DNA of 64,000 nucleotides from Aquarana catesbeiana (GCF_042186555.1 NC_133333.1:63909909-63973908), one strand, 5' to 3'. Positions 42,912 to 54,890 are shown, counted from the stretch's first letter. The notes: generated by a model not told the origin, from the letters alone. Made by a program: numbers and translations.

Positions 42912-45271
42912 CCACTTGCCGACCGGGCCATAGCCGAAAGACGGCAGCAGCGCGGTCTGCTAGTTCTGGGTGGACGTCATCCCAGAATCCTGCTCTCGCG
43001 CACCCCCTGACGCGCACCCGAGAACTTCCGGGTCCAGAGGACCCGGCGCATCACGGATCACGGTAAACGGCCGCTGATCGCGGCTGTTTACCATGTGATC
43101 GCTCCATCAAATGACGGAGCGATCACATGTCGACAAACCGGCGTCATGTCATGACGCCGGTTCCTCCCTTCCCTCTCTGTACCGATCGGTACAGTGAGAG
43201 GGGGAGGGATCGGATGGCAGCACCGCTGTGGGCTGCATGTGTAGTGCCCACAGCGGTGCTCAGTGACAATTGCAGTCACAACCATCCATCCCTCCATGCT
43301 CAGCCATCCCTGAAATATACCCTGCAATACTCTGCAATATACCCTGCAATATACCCTACAATACTCTGCAATATACCCTGCAATACTCTGCAATATACCC
43401 TGCAATATTCCCTGCAATACTCTGCAATATACCCTGCAATACTCTGCAATACACCCTACAATACTCTGCAATATACCCGGCAATACTCTGCAATATACCC
43501 TGCAATATACCCTGCAATACTCTGCAATATACCCTGCACTACTCCCCCTTCCCGCCACCCTCCGGTGCTTCTACCGACCCTACAATACTCTGCAATATAC
43601 CCGGCAATACTCTGCAATATACCCTGCAATATACCCTGCAATACTCTGCAATATACCCTGCACTACTCCCCCTTCCCGCCACCCTCCGGTGCTTCTACCG
43701 ACTCACCACTACGATCGAAGCCAGGATCGTTTTTTTATTTTTTTATTTCAGGCTTCCTAGCCTAGAGGTGTGATGTGGGGTCTTATTGACCCCATATCTC
43801 AATGTAAAGAGGACCTGTCATGCCATATTCCTATTACAAGGATGTTTACATTCCTTGTAATAGAAATAAAAGTGATCAAAAATTTTTTTGGGGGGAAAAA
43901 AGTGTCAAACTAAAATAAATAAAGTAAAATGAACAATAAAAAAAAAAAAAAAATTTTAAAGCGCCCCTGTCCGTGTGCTCGCATGCAGAACCGAACACAT
44001 ACGTAAGTCCCGTCCACATATGAAAACGGTGTTCAAACCACACATGTGAGGTATCACTGCGAACGTTGGATTTAGAGCAATAATTTTGGCCCTAGACCTC
44101 CTCTGTAACTCAAAACATGTAACCAGTAAAAAATTTTAAAGCGTCACCTATGGAGATTTTTAAGTAGCGAAGTTTGGCACCATTCCACGAGCTTGTGCCA
44201 TTTTGAAGGGTGACATGTTAGGTATATATTTACTCGGCGTAACTTCATCTTTCACATTATGCAAAAACATTGGGCTAACTTTACTGTTTTGTTTTTTTTT
44301 TAAAGCACAAAACTGTTTTTTTTCCCAAAAAAAGGTTCGAAAAATTGCTGCGCAAATACCGTGCGAGATAAAAAGTTGCAACAACCCCATTGTATTCTCT
44401 AGGGTCTTTGCTAAAAAATATATATATAATGTTTTGGGGTTCTATGTAATTTTCTAGCAAATAAATGATTATTTTTACATGTAGGAGAGAAATGTCAGAA
44501 TTGGCCTGAATTGGCCTGGGTGCTCCAGAACTCCTGGAGGTGCTCCCTGCATGTGGTAACGCCATACTCACGAGTAATAGCAGAATGTGTTTTGGGGTGT
44601 AATTTGTTGTATGCATATGCTGTGTGTGAGAAATAATCTTCTAATATGACAATTTTGTGAAAAAAATAAAAATAAAAAAAAAATCTTGATTTTGCAAAGA
44701 ATTGTGGGAAAAGATGACAATTTCAAAAAAACTCACCATGCATCTTTTTCAAATACCTTGGAATGTCTTCTTTCCAAAAGGGGGTCATTTGGGGGGTATT
44801 TGTACTTTTCTGGCATGTTAGGGTCTCAAGAAATTAGATAGGCCGTCAGTACTTCAGGTGTGATCAATTTTCAGATATTGGCACCATAGCTTTTGGACTC
44901 TTTAACATTTACAAGGACCAAATAATATACACCAAGTTGTACTTATTTTTACCAAATATATGTAGCAGTATAAATTTTGGCCCAAATTTACGAAGAAAAA
45001 TTACTAATTTGCTAAATTTTATAACAGAAACAAAGAAAAATTCATTTTTTTACCAAATTTTCAGTCTTTTTTCTTTTATAGCGCAAAAAATATAAAAACC
45101 CAGCGGTGATTAAATACCACCAAAAGAAAGCTCTATTTGTGTGAAAAAAAGGAAAAAAATTTCATATGGGTACAGTGTTGCATGACTAATTGTCATTCAA
45201 AATGTGAGAGCACCGAAAGCTGAAAATTGGTCTGGTTAGGAAGGGGGTTTAAGTGCCCAGTGGTCAAGTGG
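42912..45271. mobile_element. Non-autonomous piggyBac element in L1 ORF2
   Basis: Bounded by TTAA (42908-42911 and 45272-45275) with ends CCACTTGCCGACC and GGTCAAGTGG. Its right 350 bases match the 3' end of the element at 17497-23323, and its centre holds a minisatellite (43307-43705). It has no transposase ORF. The L1 frame joins across it when it is ignored, confirming an insertion. Confidence 0.9.
43307..43705 (+). repeat. Minisatellite, 11/22-bp unit
   Basis: Variants of caatataccctg and caatactctg alternate to form an irregular 11/22-bp array. It is interrupted and then duplicated at larger scale: the block ctgcactactcccccttcccgccaccctccggtgcttctaccga occurs twice (43535-43580 and 43659-43702). 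Open frames on both strands here are repeat artefacts. Confidence 0.88.
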
Positions 45272-47323
45272 TTAAGGACTGGAGACCTGTGCGTAATGTA
45301 CGTACCAACGGGAGGTAATTAGCATGGAATAGTTGTGTAGGTTGGGATGTGAGTTTAATTCCCAAGTAAGTAATTTCTTGGGAGTCCCATACATATGGAT
45401 ATCTTTTTTGCAGAGTTGTTCTATCATTCGCTGCCACACCAAGATCTAATATATAAGATTTGGTTTAGTTTACTTTGTAGTATGATACTGTACCATAATC
45501 ATGTAATAGTTGAGATACATGTTGTAGGGAAGACACCGGATTAGTTAACATAAGGATCACGTCATCTGCAAAGAGACTTATGACATGTTTGCGATTATTA
45601 ATGGAGAAGCCTTGTATGTTGGGATTTTGTCTTATGCTGGTTGCCAGGGGTTCCATTAATAGGTTGAAAATGAGGGGGGATAGTGGGCATCCCTGGCGGG
45701 TGCCGTTTCTGATCTTAAAAGGTTTAGATAGCATACCTGAAGTGTATACCCGGGCTGATGGAGATGTATATAGAGATAGTATTGCAGAGAGTAGGTGGCC
45801 TGTGAATCCAAATTTTTCCAGTGTGGCTGTGAGATATGTCCAATGTACTCTATCGAACGCCTTCTCTGCGTCTAGAGCAAGAAGCAGAGAAGGCATCCGT
45901 GTTTCCTAACAATATGAATCACATCAATTAATCTTCTGGTAGCATCAGATGTTTGTCTGCCCTTGGTAAATCCAGATTGATCTGGGTCAATTATAGTAGG
46001 AAGGATGTCAACTAGTCTCATTGCTATCATTTTAGCATTCATAAAGCTTTAGATCGGTATTCAATAAGGATATCGGTCTAAAATTTTGGGGAACATCCAA
46101 TGTCTTCCCTGGTTTAGGCAACGTAACTAATAATGCTTCTAACATCTCAGATGGAAAGGAGGATGAGGCAGCAGCAGCTTCGAATACCTTAAGGAGGTAC
46201 GACCCTAGAGATTGTTTAAAAGTTTTGTAATATTCCCCTGTCAGACTATCTGGCCCTGGTGATTTATTGTTGGGAAGAGTGTCAATAACTTTTAGTAACT
46301 CAGATAGTGAGAAAGGGGAATTTAAAGCTTGAATTTGAGAAGTGGAGAGTTTAGGTAAGTTGATATCTTTTAAGAAATCATTTATAGCTGATTGTGATGG
46401 CTGGTCAATATGACTATCTTGATTAAGGTTGTAAAGGGACCCATAGTATTCGCTAAATGCATTGGCAATACTTTGGGGATCAAATACTTTTTGTTTGGAG
46501 GTGGGGCTAATGATGTAGGGTATTTTGGTTTTAAAGTGTTGGCCCTGTAGTTTGCGAGCTAGTTCTTTTCCAGCTTTGTTACTGGTCAAATAGAATGTCA
46601 TTTTAAGTCGTCTTTCCCTTTGTTCGAAGGAATGGAGCAATTCTAGTCTGAGATCGTGTCGCAGAGCCGTCAGTGTTGCACTAACTTGGTGTGTAGGGTT
46701 TATTTATCTTGATCTTCAAGGAGTTTGATTTCTGTGAGAAGGGTATGAAGCCGCTGCTGCCTCTGTTTTTTGAGCTTTGTGGCTAATTGAATGAATATGC
46801 CTCTAATGTACGCCTTATGGGCGTTCCAAAGTACGAATGGGTCATTTGTGGAAGAGGAGTTGATCTGGAAGTAATCAGACAAGTGGTTTTCTAACAACTT
46901 CTTAGTGGATGGTGTTTGTATTACTTGAGGGATAGCGTGCCATATAAAGGCCTAACAAGTCCTAACAAGTAGGATATTTATCTCCCAGAGTCAGGAGGAC
47001 GGAAGCGTGGTCCGACCAAGTAATGTTATTGATTTTAATTTGAGTCACTTTTTGAAGCAACCACTTGTCCATTAGAACCAGGTCAATCCTCGAGTAAATG
47101 CAATGTCTATGAGAATAAAATGTATAGTCTCGTTCATTAGCATGTGTACAGTGCCAGGTATCGAACAGATCATGAGATCTTAGAAAAATATTTAGAGAGG
47201 GAGATCTTTTGCGCGGGTCAGGGGTAACATTAAAGTCTCCACATAAGTTAAGGGAACCTTGTTGGATTCTTTTCAGCTTTTTCATCAATCTATTCAGGAA
47301 GTTAATTTGTTTGGTATTGGGAA

Positions 47324-50300
47324 TAGGGATGAGCCGAACACCCCCCTGTTCGGTTCGCACCAGAACATGCGAACAGGAAAAAAGTTCGTTCGAACATGCG
47401 AACACCGTTAAAGTCTATGGGACACGAACATGAATAATCAAAAGTGCTAATTTTAAAGGCTTATATGAAAGTTATTGTCATCAAAAGTGTTTGGGGACCT
47501 GGGTCCTGCCCCAGGGGACATGGATCAATGCAAAAAAAAGTTTTAAAAACGGCCGTTTTTTCAGGAGCAGTGATTTTAATAATGCTTAAAGTCAAACAAT
47601 AAAAGTGTAATATCCCTTTAAATTTCGTAGCTGGGGGGTGTCTATAGTATGCCTGTAAAGGGGCGCATGTTTCCTGTGTTTAGAACAGTCTGACAGCAAA
47701 ATGACATTTTGAAGGAAAAAACTCATTTAAAACTACTCGCGGCTATTGCATTGCCGACAATACACATAGAAGTTCATTGATAAAAACGGCATGGGAATTC
47801 CCCAAAGGGGAACCCCGAACCAAAATTAAAAAAAAAAAATGACGTGGGAGTCCTCCTAAATTCCATACCAGGCCCTTCAGGTCTGGTATGGATATTAAGG
47901 GGAACCCCGGCCAAAATAAAAAAAAAAAATGACGTGGGGTTCCCCCTAAATTCCATACCAGACCCTTCAGGTCTGGTATGGATTTTAAGGGTAACCCCGC
48001 GCCAAAAAAAAAAAAAAAAACGGCGTGGGGTCCCCCCAAAAATCCATACCAGACCCTTATCCGAGCACGCAACCTGGCAGGCCGCAGGAAAAGAGGGGGG
48101 GACGAGAGTGCGGCCCCCCCTCCCTCCTGAACCATACCAGGCCACATGCCCTCAACATTGGGAGGGTGCTTTGGGGTAGCCCCCCAAAACACCTTGTCCC
48201 CATGTTGATGAGGACAAGGGCCTCATCCCCACAACCCTGGCCGGTGGTTGTGGGGGTCTGCGGGCGGGGGGCTTATCGGAATCTGGAAGCCCCCTTTAAC
48301 AAGGTGACCCCCAGATCCCGGCCCCCCCCCTGTGTGAAATGGTAAGGGGGTACATAAGTACCCCTACCATTTCACGAAGAAAGTGTCAAAAATGTTAAAA
48401 ATGACAAGAGACAGTTTTTGACAATTCCTTTATTTAAATGCTTCTTCTTTCTTCTATCCTCCTTCATCTTCTGGTTCTTCTGGTTCTTCTGGCTCTTCTG
48501 GTTCTTCCTCCGGCGTTCTCGTCCAGCATCTCCTCCGCGGCGTCTTCTGTCTTCTTCTCCTCGGGCCGCTCCGCACCCATGGCATGGGGGGGAGGCTCCC
48601 GCTCTTCTCTTCTTCTTTTCTTCTCTTCTTCTCTTCTTCATTTTCTTCTCCGGGCCGCTCCACAATCCATGCTGGCATGGAGGGAGGCTCCCGCTGTGTG
48701 ACGGCGCTCCTCGTCTGACAGTTCTTAAATAACAGGGGGGCGGGGCCACCCGGTGACCCCGCCCCCCTCTGACGCACGGTGACTTGACGGGACTTCCCTG
48801 TGGCATTCCCCGTGACGTCACAGGGAAGTCCCGTCAAGTCACCGTGCGTCAGAGGGGGGTGGGGTCACCGGGTGGCCCCGCCCCCCCCGTTATTTAAGAA
48901 CTGTCAGACGAGGAGCGCCGTCACACAGCGGGAGCCTCCCTCCATGCCAGCATGGATTGCGGAGCGGCCCGGAGAAGAAAAGAAGAAAAGAAGAAGAGAA
49001 GAAGAGAAGAAAAGAAGAAGAGAAGAGCGGGAGCCTCCCCCCCATGCCATGGGTGCGGAGCGGCCCGAGGAGAAGAAGATAGAAGACGCCGCGGAGGAGA
49101 TGCTGGACGAGAACGCCGGAGGAAGAACCAGAAGAGCCAGAAGAACCAGAAGAACCAGAAGATGAAGGAAGATAGAAGAAAGAAGAAGAATTTAAATAAA
49201 GGAATTGTCAAAAACTGTCTCTTGTGATTTTTAACATTTTTGACACTTTTTTCGTGAAATGGTAGGGGTACAAGTACCCCCTTACCATTTCACACAGGGG
49301 GGGGGCCGGGATCTGGGGGTCACCTTGTTAAAGGGGGCTTCCAGATTCCGATAAGCCCTCCGCCCGCAGACCCCCACAACCACCGGCCAGGGTTGTGGGG
49401 ATGAGGCCCTTGTCCTCATCAACATGGGGACAAGGTGTTTTGGGGGGCTACCCCAAAGCACCCTCCCAATGTTGAGGGCATGTGGCCTGGTACGGTTCAG
49501 GAGGGAGGGGGGGCCACACTCTCGTCCCCCCCTCTTTTCCTGCGGCCTGCCAGGTTGCGTGCTCGGATAAGGGTCTGGTATGGATTTTTGGGGGGACCCC
49601 ACGCCGTTTTTTTTTTTTTTTTGGCGCGGGGTTCCCCTTAAAATCCATACCAGACCTGAAGGGTCTGGTATGGAATTTAGGGGGAACCCCACGTCATTTT
49701 TTTTTTTAAATTTTGGCCGGGGTTCCCCTTAATATCCATACCAGACCTGAAGGGCCTGGTATGGAATTTAGGGGGACTCCCACGTCATTTTTTTTTTTTA
49801 ATTTTGGTTCGGGGTTCCCCTTTGGGGAATTCCCATGCCGTTTTTATCAATGAACTTCTATGTGTATTGTCGGCAATGCAATAGCCGCGAGTAGTTTTAA
49901 ATGAGTTTTTTCCTTCAAAATGTCATTTTGCTGTCAGACTGTTCTAAACACAGGAAACATGCGCCCCTTTACAGGCACACTATAGACACCCCCCCAGGTA
50001 TGAAATTTAAAGGGATATTACACTTTTATTGATTGACTTTAAGCATTATTAAAATCACTGCTCCTGAAAAAACGGCCGTTTTTAAAACTTTTTTTTGCAT
50101 TGATCCATGTCCCCTGGGGCAGGACCCAGGTCCCCAAACACTTTTTATGACAATAACTTGCATATTAGCCTTTAAAATTAGCACTTTTGATTTCTCCCAT
50201 AGACTTTTAAAGGGTGTTCCTCGGCATTCGAATTTGCCGCGAACACCCCAAATTGTTCGCTGTTCGGTGAACTTGCGAACAGCCAATGTTCGAGTCGAAC

Positions 50301-50333
50301 ATGAGTTCGACTCGAACTCGAAGCTCATCCCTA
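47324..50333. mobile_element. Giant palindromic hAT-type element, 3.0 kb
   Basis: The ends TAGGGATGAGC / GCTCATCCCTA and the exact 8-bp duplication attgggaa (47316-47323 and 50334-50341) identify a hAT-type insertion. Almost the whole element is one inverted repeat: the left arm 47324-48801 pairs with 48819-50333, around a spacer of about 17 bases near 48802-48818. The arms hold gttcg-rich ends, a triplicated box (ccataccagacc...ggtctggtatgg), a poly(A/T) run next to each box, and an inner purine-rich GAAGAAGA stretch. No transposase motif was recognised. The frames seen in the arms are mirrored on both strands and are not convincing genes. Confidence 0.92.
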
Positions 50334-51062
50334 ATTGGGAACATACACGTTCACTAGACTATAACGGGTGGAGTTGATGTCCCATACAATAATAAGGTAA
50401 CGGCCCGCTGGATCAGATGTTTCAGAGTGAAGTTGAAATGATACAGAATCTTTAATAGCCACCATGACACCCCTCTTTTTCGCATTCATACTGGAGAAGA
50501 AGTAGTGTTGGAAGTTTCTGTGAGAGCATCTTGGTGGGGCTGCATGATGAAAGTGTGTCTCTTGGGCGCATAGAATATCGCATTGGGAAGAGTCAGCTTC
50601 TTTCCAAAGGGATGCTCTCTTGGCTGGGTGGTTTAAGCCATGCGTGTTAATGGAGAGTAGCTTAACTGGCATGAAACAATTTGGAAAATATGCTGTATGT
50701 TGAGGGTTGATAGTACTCACGCTTATGGTGAGAGATGGCTTGCCGCGTGGAGATGGATGACCTTTGTTCCAGGGTAACGTTTCTTCTAGAGTATTCCTCA
50801 GAGCGGACAGGTGCATTGCATTCTTTTCCATAAGAGCGTAGTTGGGTATGGCTCTGTTAATGGTTATTGATCCATAAAAACAATTAAAAAAATACAACAA
50901 AACAAATTAAAGGAAGAAAAAAGAATGGTTACAGGGTAAAAGGAGAATCCTCAGGGGGATTCTTGATCCATAAGCACTGTTCAATAAGATTGAGGGGTAT
51001 TGGAAATATTTCCAAGTGTGCCTTTACCGGGGGGGTGCAGACATAAGTATTGAATGAATCGG

Positions 51063-52253
51063 TTAGGAGCGTTCTTTCAGTTGAGCAGGTTTTTTATCAT
51101 TCTTCTTTCGTGTCACCACCTGCCAGTCGGCCTGCATGTATGAGGGAGTATCAATTTGTATAGGAGACGGAGGTGCTTCTGATAGTATTCCCCATTGCCT
51201 GAGGATGTGCAGACCCTCTTCCATGGTAGAGATAGTGGTAGTCGTACCATTGTATGTGATGGAGAGTGTGGCAGGATATTTCCACTTGTGGATTATGTGG
51301 TGGTTGCGTAGCGCTTTAGTAATGGTGGCTAGATTGTGACGTTTCTGGAGAGTATGTCTAGATAGGTCGGGGAGTAGTTGTAGAGAGGCGTACTGGGGTG
51401 GGCGTTGATCAGGGTTACGGAAAGAGGCTAATATGGTTTCTTTGGCTCTATAAAAATGTAGCCGTAGCAGAACATTCCTGGGTACATCATCAGGTAAAAA
51501 TGACGGTTTTGGTATTCTATGCACCCTATCCACTGTGAGCTCCAATGCAGACATTGCGGGTAGTAATGCAGTGAATAGATCTTGAACATATTGTGGTAGT
51601 TGTATCGCAGGGATGGATTCAGGGTTACCTCTTATTTTGAGATTATTCCTCCTGGATCTATCTTCGAGGTCAGATATTTTATCTTTGATCTAGGGGAGTT
51701 CATCAGAATGAGTGGTATAAGCATCCACCATTTTATTGAAAGAGGATGCATGGGAGTCCAGAGCGTTTTCAATCTGGTTCACCCTCTCTCCCATTAAATG
51801 AACTTCTGCCTGACATTTTTGCACTGTGTGCAGCTTGTCATGGTATAGTGAGGACCTCAGGGACATTAGCATATCTTTGAGCACTGTATCTGACACAGGC
51901 TGCCCTGATGTGGGGAATCCCGCTATGGGGTCTGGGGCTTCTGAGGCCTGGGATTGTGAGGTAGTGTGGGCGCTCACCTCCATGTCTTGCTGCAGCCGGT
52001 TTTCGTGTGGGGAAGACGTTCTTTGCCTGGACTTAGCAGGGCTTCTGGTAGTGGGGATGGATGCCGCTGATGATGATCCGCTAGGTGGATTCCCCGGATC
52101 GGTACCGCTGCGTCTGGGTGGAGAGATCGTGGGTGCGGCCTGTCCCGTTCTGTGCTCCAGCTGGCCGCCATTTTGATGAGGCCGCGCTGAGTTGGAGAAG
52201 TAACCCGGCAGCTTACGGAGCTGCAGTGGGGGTTCTTTTCTTCTCCTCGGCAT
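51063..52253 (-). pseudogene. L1 ORF1 with one internal stop
   Basis: Starts MPRRRKEPPLQLRKLPGYFS at the ATG at 52251-52253. A Ser/Pro-rich N-terminus is followed by a coiled coil (CQAEVHLMGERVNQIENALD, about 51780), a TAG stop near 51690, then RRNNLKIRGNPESIPA of the RRM core, RVHRIPKP, VLLRLHFYRAKE, and the C-terminal domain (SRHTLQKRHNLATITKALR). The frame is otherwise continuous to 51063. It is an RNA-binding chaperone of the L1 particle; this copy is truncated by the single stop. Confidence 0.9.
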
Positions 52254-52411
52254 CCCTGGTGGTGTAGTAGGCTCTGTTGAGTCGGATGTGGGTGGATGGC
52301 ACTTTGTAAGGCCCCAATGTAAGTGGATTCCCCTGGTGGTGTGGCGGAGCTCGGAAGCTAAGCGGCCATCTTCGGGCTCAGACGCCACGCCCCTCCCACA
52401 ACCCCTCTTTT

Positions 52412-53700
52412 GATTGGCTTTGTGCTGAGGTTCTTTCCTGGTCGCTTTGTTTCTGCTCCTGTGTTGGTACATTCTGATCCTATCGTAACTTTCATCCTTG
52501 AGGTTGATGCATCTGAAACTGGAATTGGTGCCCTGCTGTCTCAACGTCCTACCTTAGAGCGCTATGCATCCTTGTGGCTACTTTTCCAAGAAATTGTCAC
52601 CTGTGGAAAGCAATTATGAGATTGGGAACAGAGAGTTGTTAGTGATCATTTTAGCCCTTAAAGAATGGAGGCATCTCCTCGAAGGTACCACTGTGTCAGT
52701 TCTTAATCTGATTGACCATAAGAATCTCACATTCTTGTCTGAGGCTAAAACGCCTCTCTCCCAGAAGGGCACGATGGGCTCTTTTCTTGTCAAGCTTCAA
52801 TTACATAGTTTCATTCTTACCCAGTACTAAGAATGTAAGGGCTGATGCATTGTCGCAACAGTTTTCCTCCGCTTCCAAGATGGAGTCAGTTCCTGTTCCT
52901 GTGATTCCTCCCGATCGTATTCTGGCTACGGTTCGTACCAGTCCTTGGAGCAGTTTTTACATTGCTACATTTCTGACCACCATAACAAGTGGTCAGACCT
53001 CTTACCTTGGGTGGAGTTTGCTCACAATAGTGCCATCAATACCGCTTCAAGATTGTCTCCATTCATGGCAAATTATGGTTTCCAGCCATCCATGTTGCCT
53101 GACTCATTTGTTCCCCAGAGCATTCCTGCATTGGAGGAGCATCTCAGTGGTCTTCATTCCACTTGGGTACAGGTCCAAGAGTCCTTGCGATGTGGCAATG
53201 ATAGGTACAGACCTCATACTGACTGCAGACGCCTACCTGCGCCTTGCTACTAAGTTGGGGACAGGGTCTGGCTGTCATCTCGCAACCTCTGACTTTGTGT
53301 TCCCTCATTAAAACTGGCACCATGGTTTTTTTGGCCTTTCCGTATTCTTCCATAGGATCAACCCAGTGGCTTACACTTTAGACCTTCCTTCTACTATGCG
53401 TATTTCAAATGTATTTCATGTCTCCTTATTAAAACCTTTGGTATGCAACCGCTTTACCACCTCGGTACCACGTCCTCACCCTGTTCAGGTTGAGAACCAT
53501 GAGGAGTATGAGATGCAATCTATCATTGATTCCCGTAGGTTCCGTGGGCGCATACAGTACCTGGTTCATTGGAAAGGGTGCAGTTCGAAGGAACGCTCTT
53601 GGGTCTCATCCTCGGACGTACATGCTCCTGTCCTCCTTCGTGCTTTCCATAGACATTTTTCCTGCAAACCTGGTGGTCCTCCGAGGGGGAGGGGTCATTG
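52412..53700 (+). pseudogene. Gypsy Pol remainder: RNase H, partial integrase, chromodomain
   Basis: After the L1, a short linker reads on from gag-pro ([12 protein letters not shown]) and then, with the RT missing, continues at RNase [19 protein letters not shown] (52490-52545), [19 protein letters not shown] and [10 protein letters not shown]. The terminal helix of RNase H is followed by ADALSQQF. The integrase lacks its zinc-binding and first catalytic parts, resuming at WSDLLPWVEFAHNSAINTAS (52990-53050) and SPFMANYGFQPSMLP. After a short gap come PVAYTLDLPSTMRISNVFHV and a chromodomain (MQSIIDSRRFRGRIQYLVHW, 53510-53570), ending before the purine tract. Multiple frames and deletions. Confidence 0.9.
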
Positions 53701-53712
53701 AGGAGGGGGTAC

Positions 53713-54150
53713 TGTCAGGGCTGGGCTCAGCCCTTCCTTCTCAGAGCTCTGTGCTCAGATGTCGGGTAATTGCCAGCACTCTTCATTCCACAGTGACTCG
53801 CCTGGTCTTCATTTCCTGCTTGTCAGTTAGCTCTGCTAGCTATTTAAACTGCATGGGTCAGATCTTCCGTGCCTTCACTTTGGTCAACATACCTGGACTC
53901 TCTCTGCTGCGTTTTTCTGTGAAAGACTTGCTTGGCTGACTTCCCTTCTGGTTCCTGATCCTGTTTGCTGCACCCAAATTCGCTGATCTCTGGACTCCTG
54001 TTTCTCTGGCTTGTTCTGACTACCCGTCCTGGTTACCGATCTCTGGCTATGTTTTGACTTGGTTTGCTCTGTTTATACCACATTACCATTTTATTAAATA
54101 GTGTGATTTTTAATGCACTTCTGTCTCAGTCTGATTCATGGGTCCTGACA
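53713..54150 (+). repeat. Gypsy 3' LTR, 438 bp
   Basis: Begins TGTCAGGGCTGGGCTCAGCC directly after gaggagggggtac and ends GGGTCCTGACA; TG...CA ends. Its first bases match the 5' stub at 40029. An AATAAA-like ttattaaat near 54092 may serve as the poly(A) signal region. Confidence 0.9.
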
Positions 54151-54178
54151 GAGAGAGAGAGAGGCAGAGAGAGAATCC
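54151..54178 (+). repeat. Remainder of the (GA)n tail
   Basis: Continuation of 39528-40028 on the other side of the Gypsy element (gagagagagagaggcagagagaga). Confidence 0.85.
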
Positions 54179-54890
54179 ATAATTAAAGCACACTGCCCTC
54201 TCTTCTCTCACAGAATGGCTGAAATAGTTAATAATTGACATGTTTTTCCCGCATTGTGGACATTTGGGAGGGTCTCCTGAGTTTATCTTTAAAAAATGCT
54301 TCTAACCTCAACTGCTGAAAACTGGTGCTAAACTCAGTATGTAAAATGGACATTTTTCACTGTTGTTTATCAGCAGTCAGTTTCCAGCATTCAGAAGAGG
54401 TTTTCAACTGCCCCATGTACATGAGGCCTAAAGGTTGCCAAGACAACGTGTTTCAGAGGGCAAGGCCTCCTTCTTCAGGTCTCTGGGTGTGCTTCTTCAG
54501 GTCTCTGTGGTGTGATGGGGCAGTCGTCACGTCCTTAATGTTCCCCTCCTTGTTGGGCACCAATCAAGGGTCGCATGAGGGGCCTTCCCCGGGGTGGGTT
54601 CTTCTGGGCTACACTAGGCACTTTAGATACAGTAGACATGCATAGGATGAAAGTCCATAGGAGATTTCTTCAGGGAGAAGTGCAGGTCCCAGCAGTGTCC
54701 CCTATTAGCGGAAATTCCTATACCAGCATGGCACTGGTGGTCCAGACTCCAGCAACTGCTACGAGCAGCACATCCTTCTAGTTCCAAGCCCCAGGGCCTT
54801 CCCTTCATGTGGGACCCCTGTACTTTTTATATCACACGGAACCAGTGGGTCAGACCTAGCAAAGCCCGCTGAAAGGAAAAACCTCCAGAA
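54179..54890. other. Non-coding, with a Penelope-type tail motif
   Basis: No gene. On the minus strand 54480-54446 reads cctgaagaaggaggccttgc then ctctgaaacacgttg, a hammerhead-like core. Nearby duplicated cttcttcaggtctctg (54470 and 54491) suggests a local repeat. Confidence 0.45.

Larger units (their letters stand above)
41604..50672 (-). pseudogene. L1 ORF2, split by two DNA transposons
   Basis: It starts MPVKLLSINTHGLNHPAKRA at 50672. The endonuclease shows CAQETHFHH and VNVYVPN (50340), is interrupted by the hAT, and resumes at 47323 with NLCGDFNV and TWSDHASV (about 47010). The RT has NKSPGPDSLTGEYY (46270), NFRPISLLNTDLKLY (46070), LALDAEKAFDRVHW (45880), NGTRQGCPLSPL (45700) and the intact SLFADDVILMLTN (45590-45550). 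The piggyBac splits the thumb. The rest resumes at 42911 (SRLAAFKMQILP region) and ends with a knuckle (CWRNCG, H, C near 41980-41930) and WITWYDTHRN before the stop at 41604-41606. A few stops (near 46030, 45465 and 42150) and frameshifts exist besides the insertions. Confidence 0.92.
41149..52396 (-). mobile_element. L1/Tx1-type LINE, essentially full length, minus strand, nested
   Basis: Flanked by the exact 15-bp duplication cacaacccctctttt (41134-41148 and 52397-52411). On the minus strand: a short 5' UTR (52396-52254), ORF1 (52253-51063), ORF2 (50672-41604), a 3' UTR and a short poly(A) tail at 41149-41159. ORF2 was later opened by a hAT (47324-50333) and a piggyBac (42912-45271). Without them it is about 5.9 kb. 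The RT catalytic FADD box is intact, and few inactivating mutations are seen besides the insertions, so this copy was young when hit. Confidence 0.93.
40029..54150 (+). mobile_element. Chromodomain Gypsy LTR retrotransposon, deleted and nested
   Basis: Both outer edges carry the LTR terminus TGTCAGGGCTGGGCTCAGCCC / TCCTGACA and lie within the GA array (gagag on both sides, compatible with a 5-bp duplication). From left to right: about 40 bp of the 5' LTR, gag and protease region (40068-41133), the L1 insertion (41149-52396), RNase H, a partial integrase, a chromodomain (53500-53690), a purine-rich tract (gaggagggggtac) and a full 3' LTR (53713-54150). Most of the 5' LTR, the leader, the RT and half of the integrase are deleted. 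Confidence 0.9.

Noticed and set aside
43088..43773. Overlapping frames with repeated Tyr/Cys or Leu-Gln-Tyr motifs
   Set aside because: Minisatellite inside a non-autonomous piggyBac element; identical peptides on both strands are repeat artefacts.
47743..48345. Possible gene in the hAT left arm, mirrored at 49282-49709
   Set aside because: Identical frames appear inverted in the other arm and contain poly-Phe/poly-Lys from A/T runs; no domain.
48372..49227. Charged Lys/Arg/Glu frames and Leu/Phe-rich frames on both strands
   Set aside because: Mirror-image translations of the purine-rich core of a palindromic hAT; no conserved motif.
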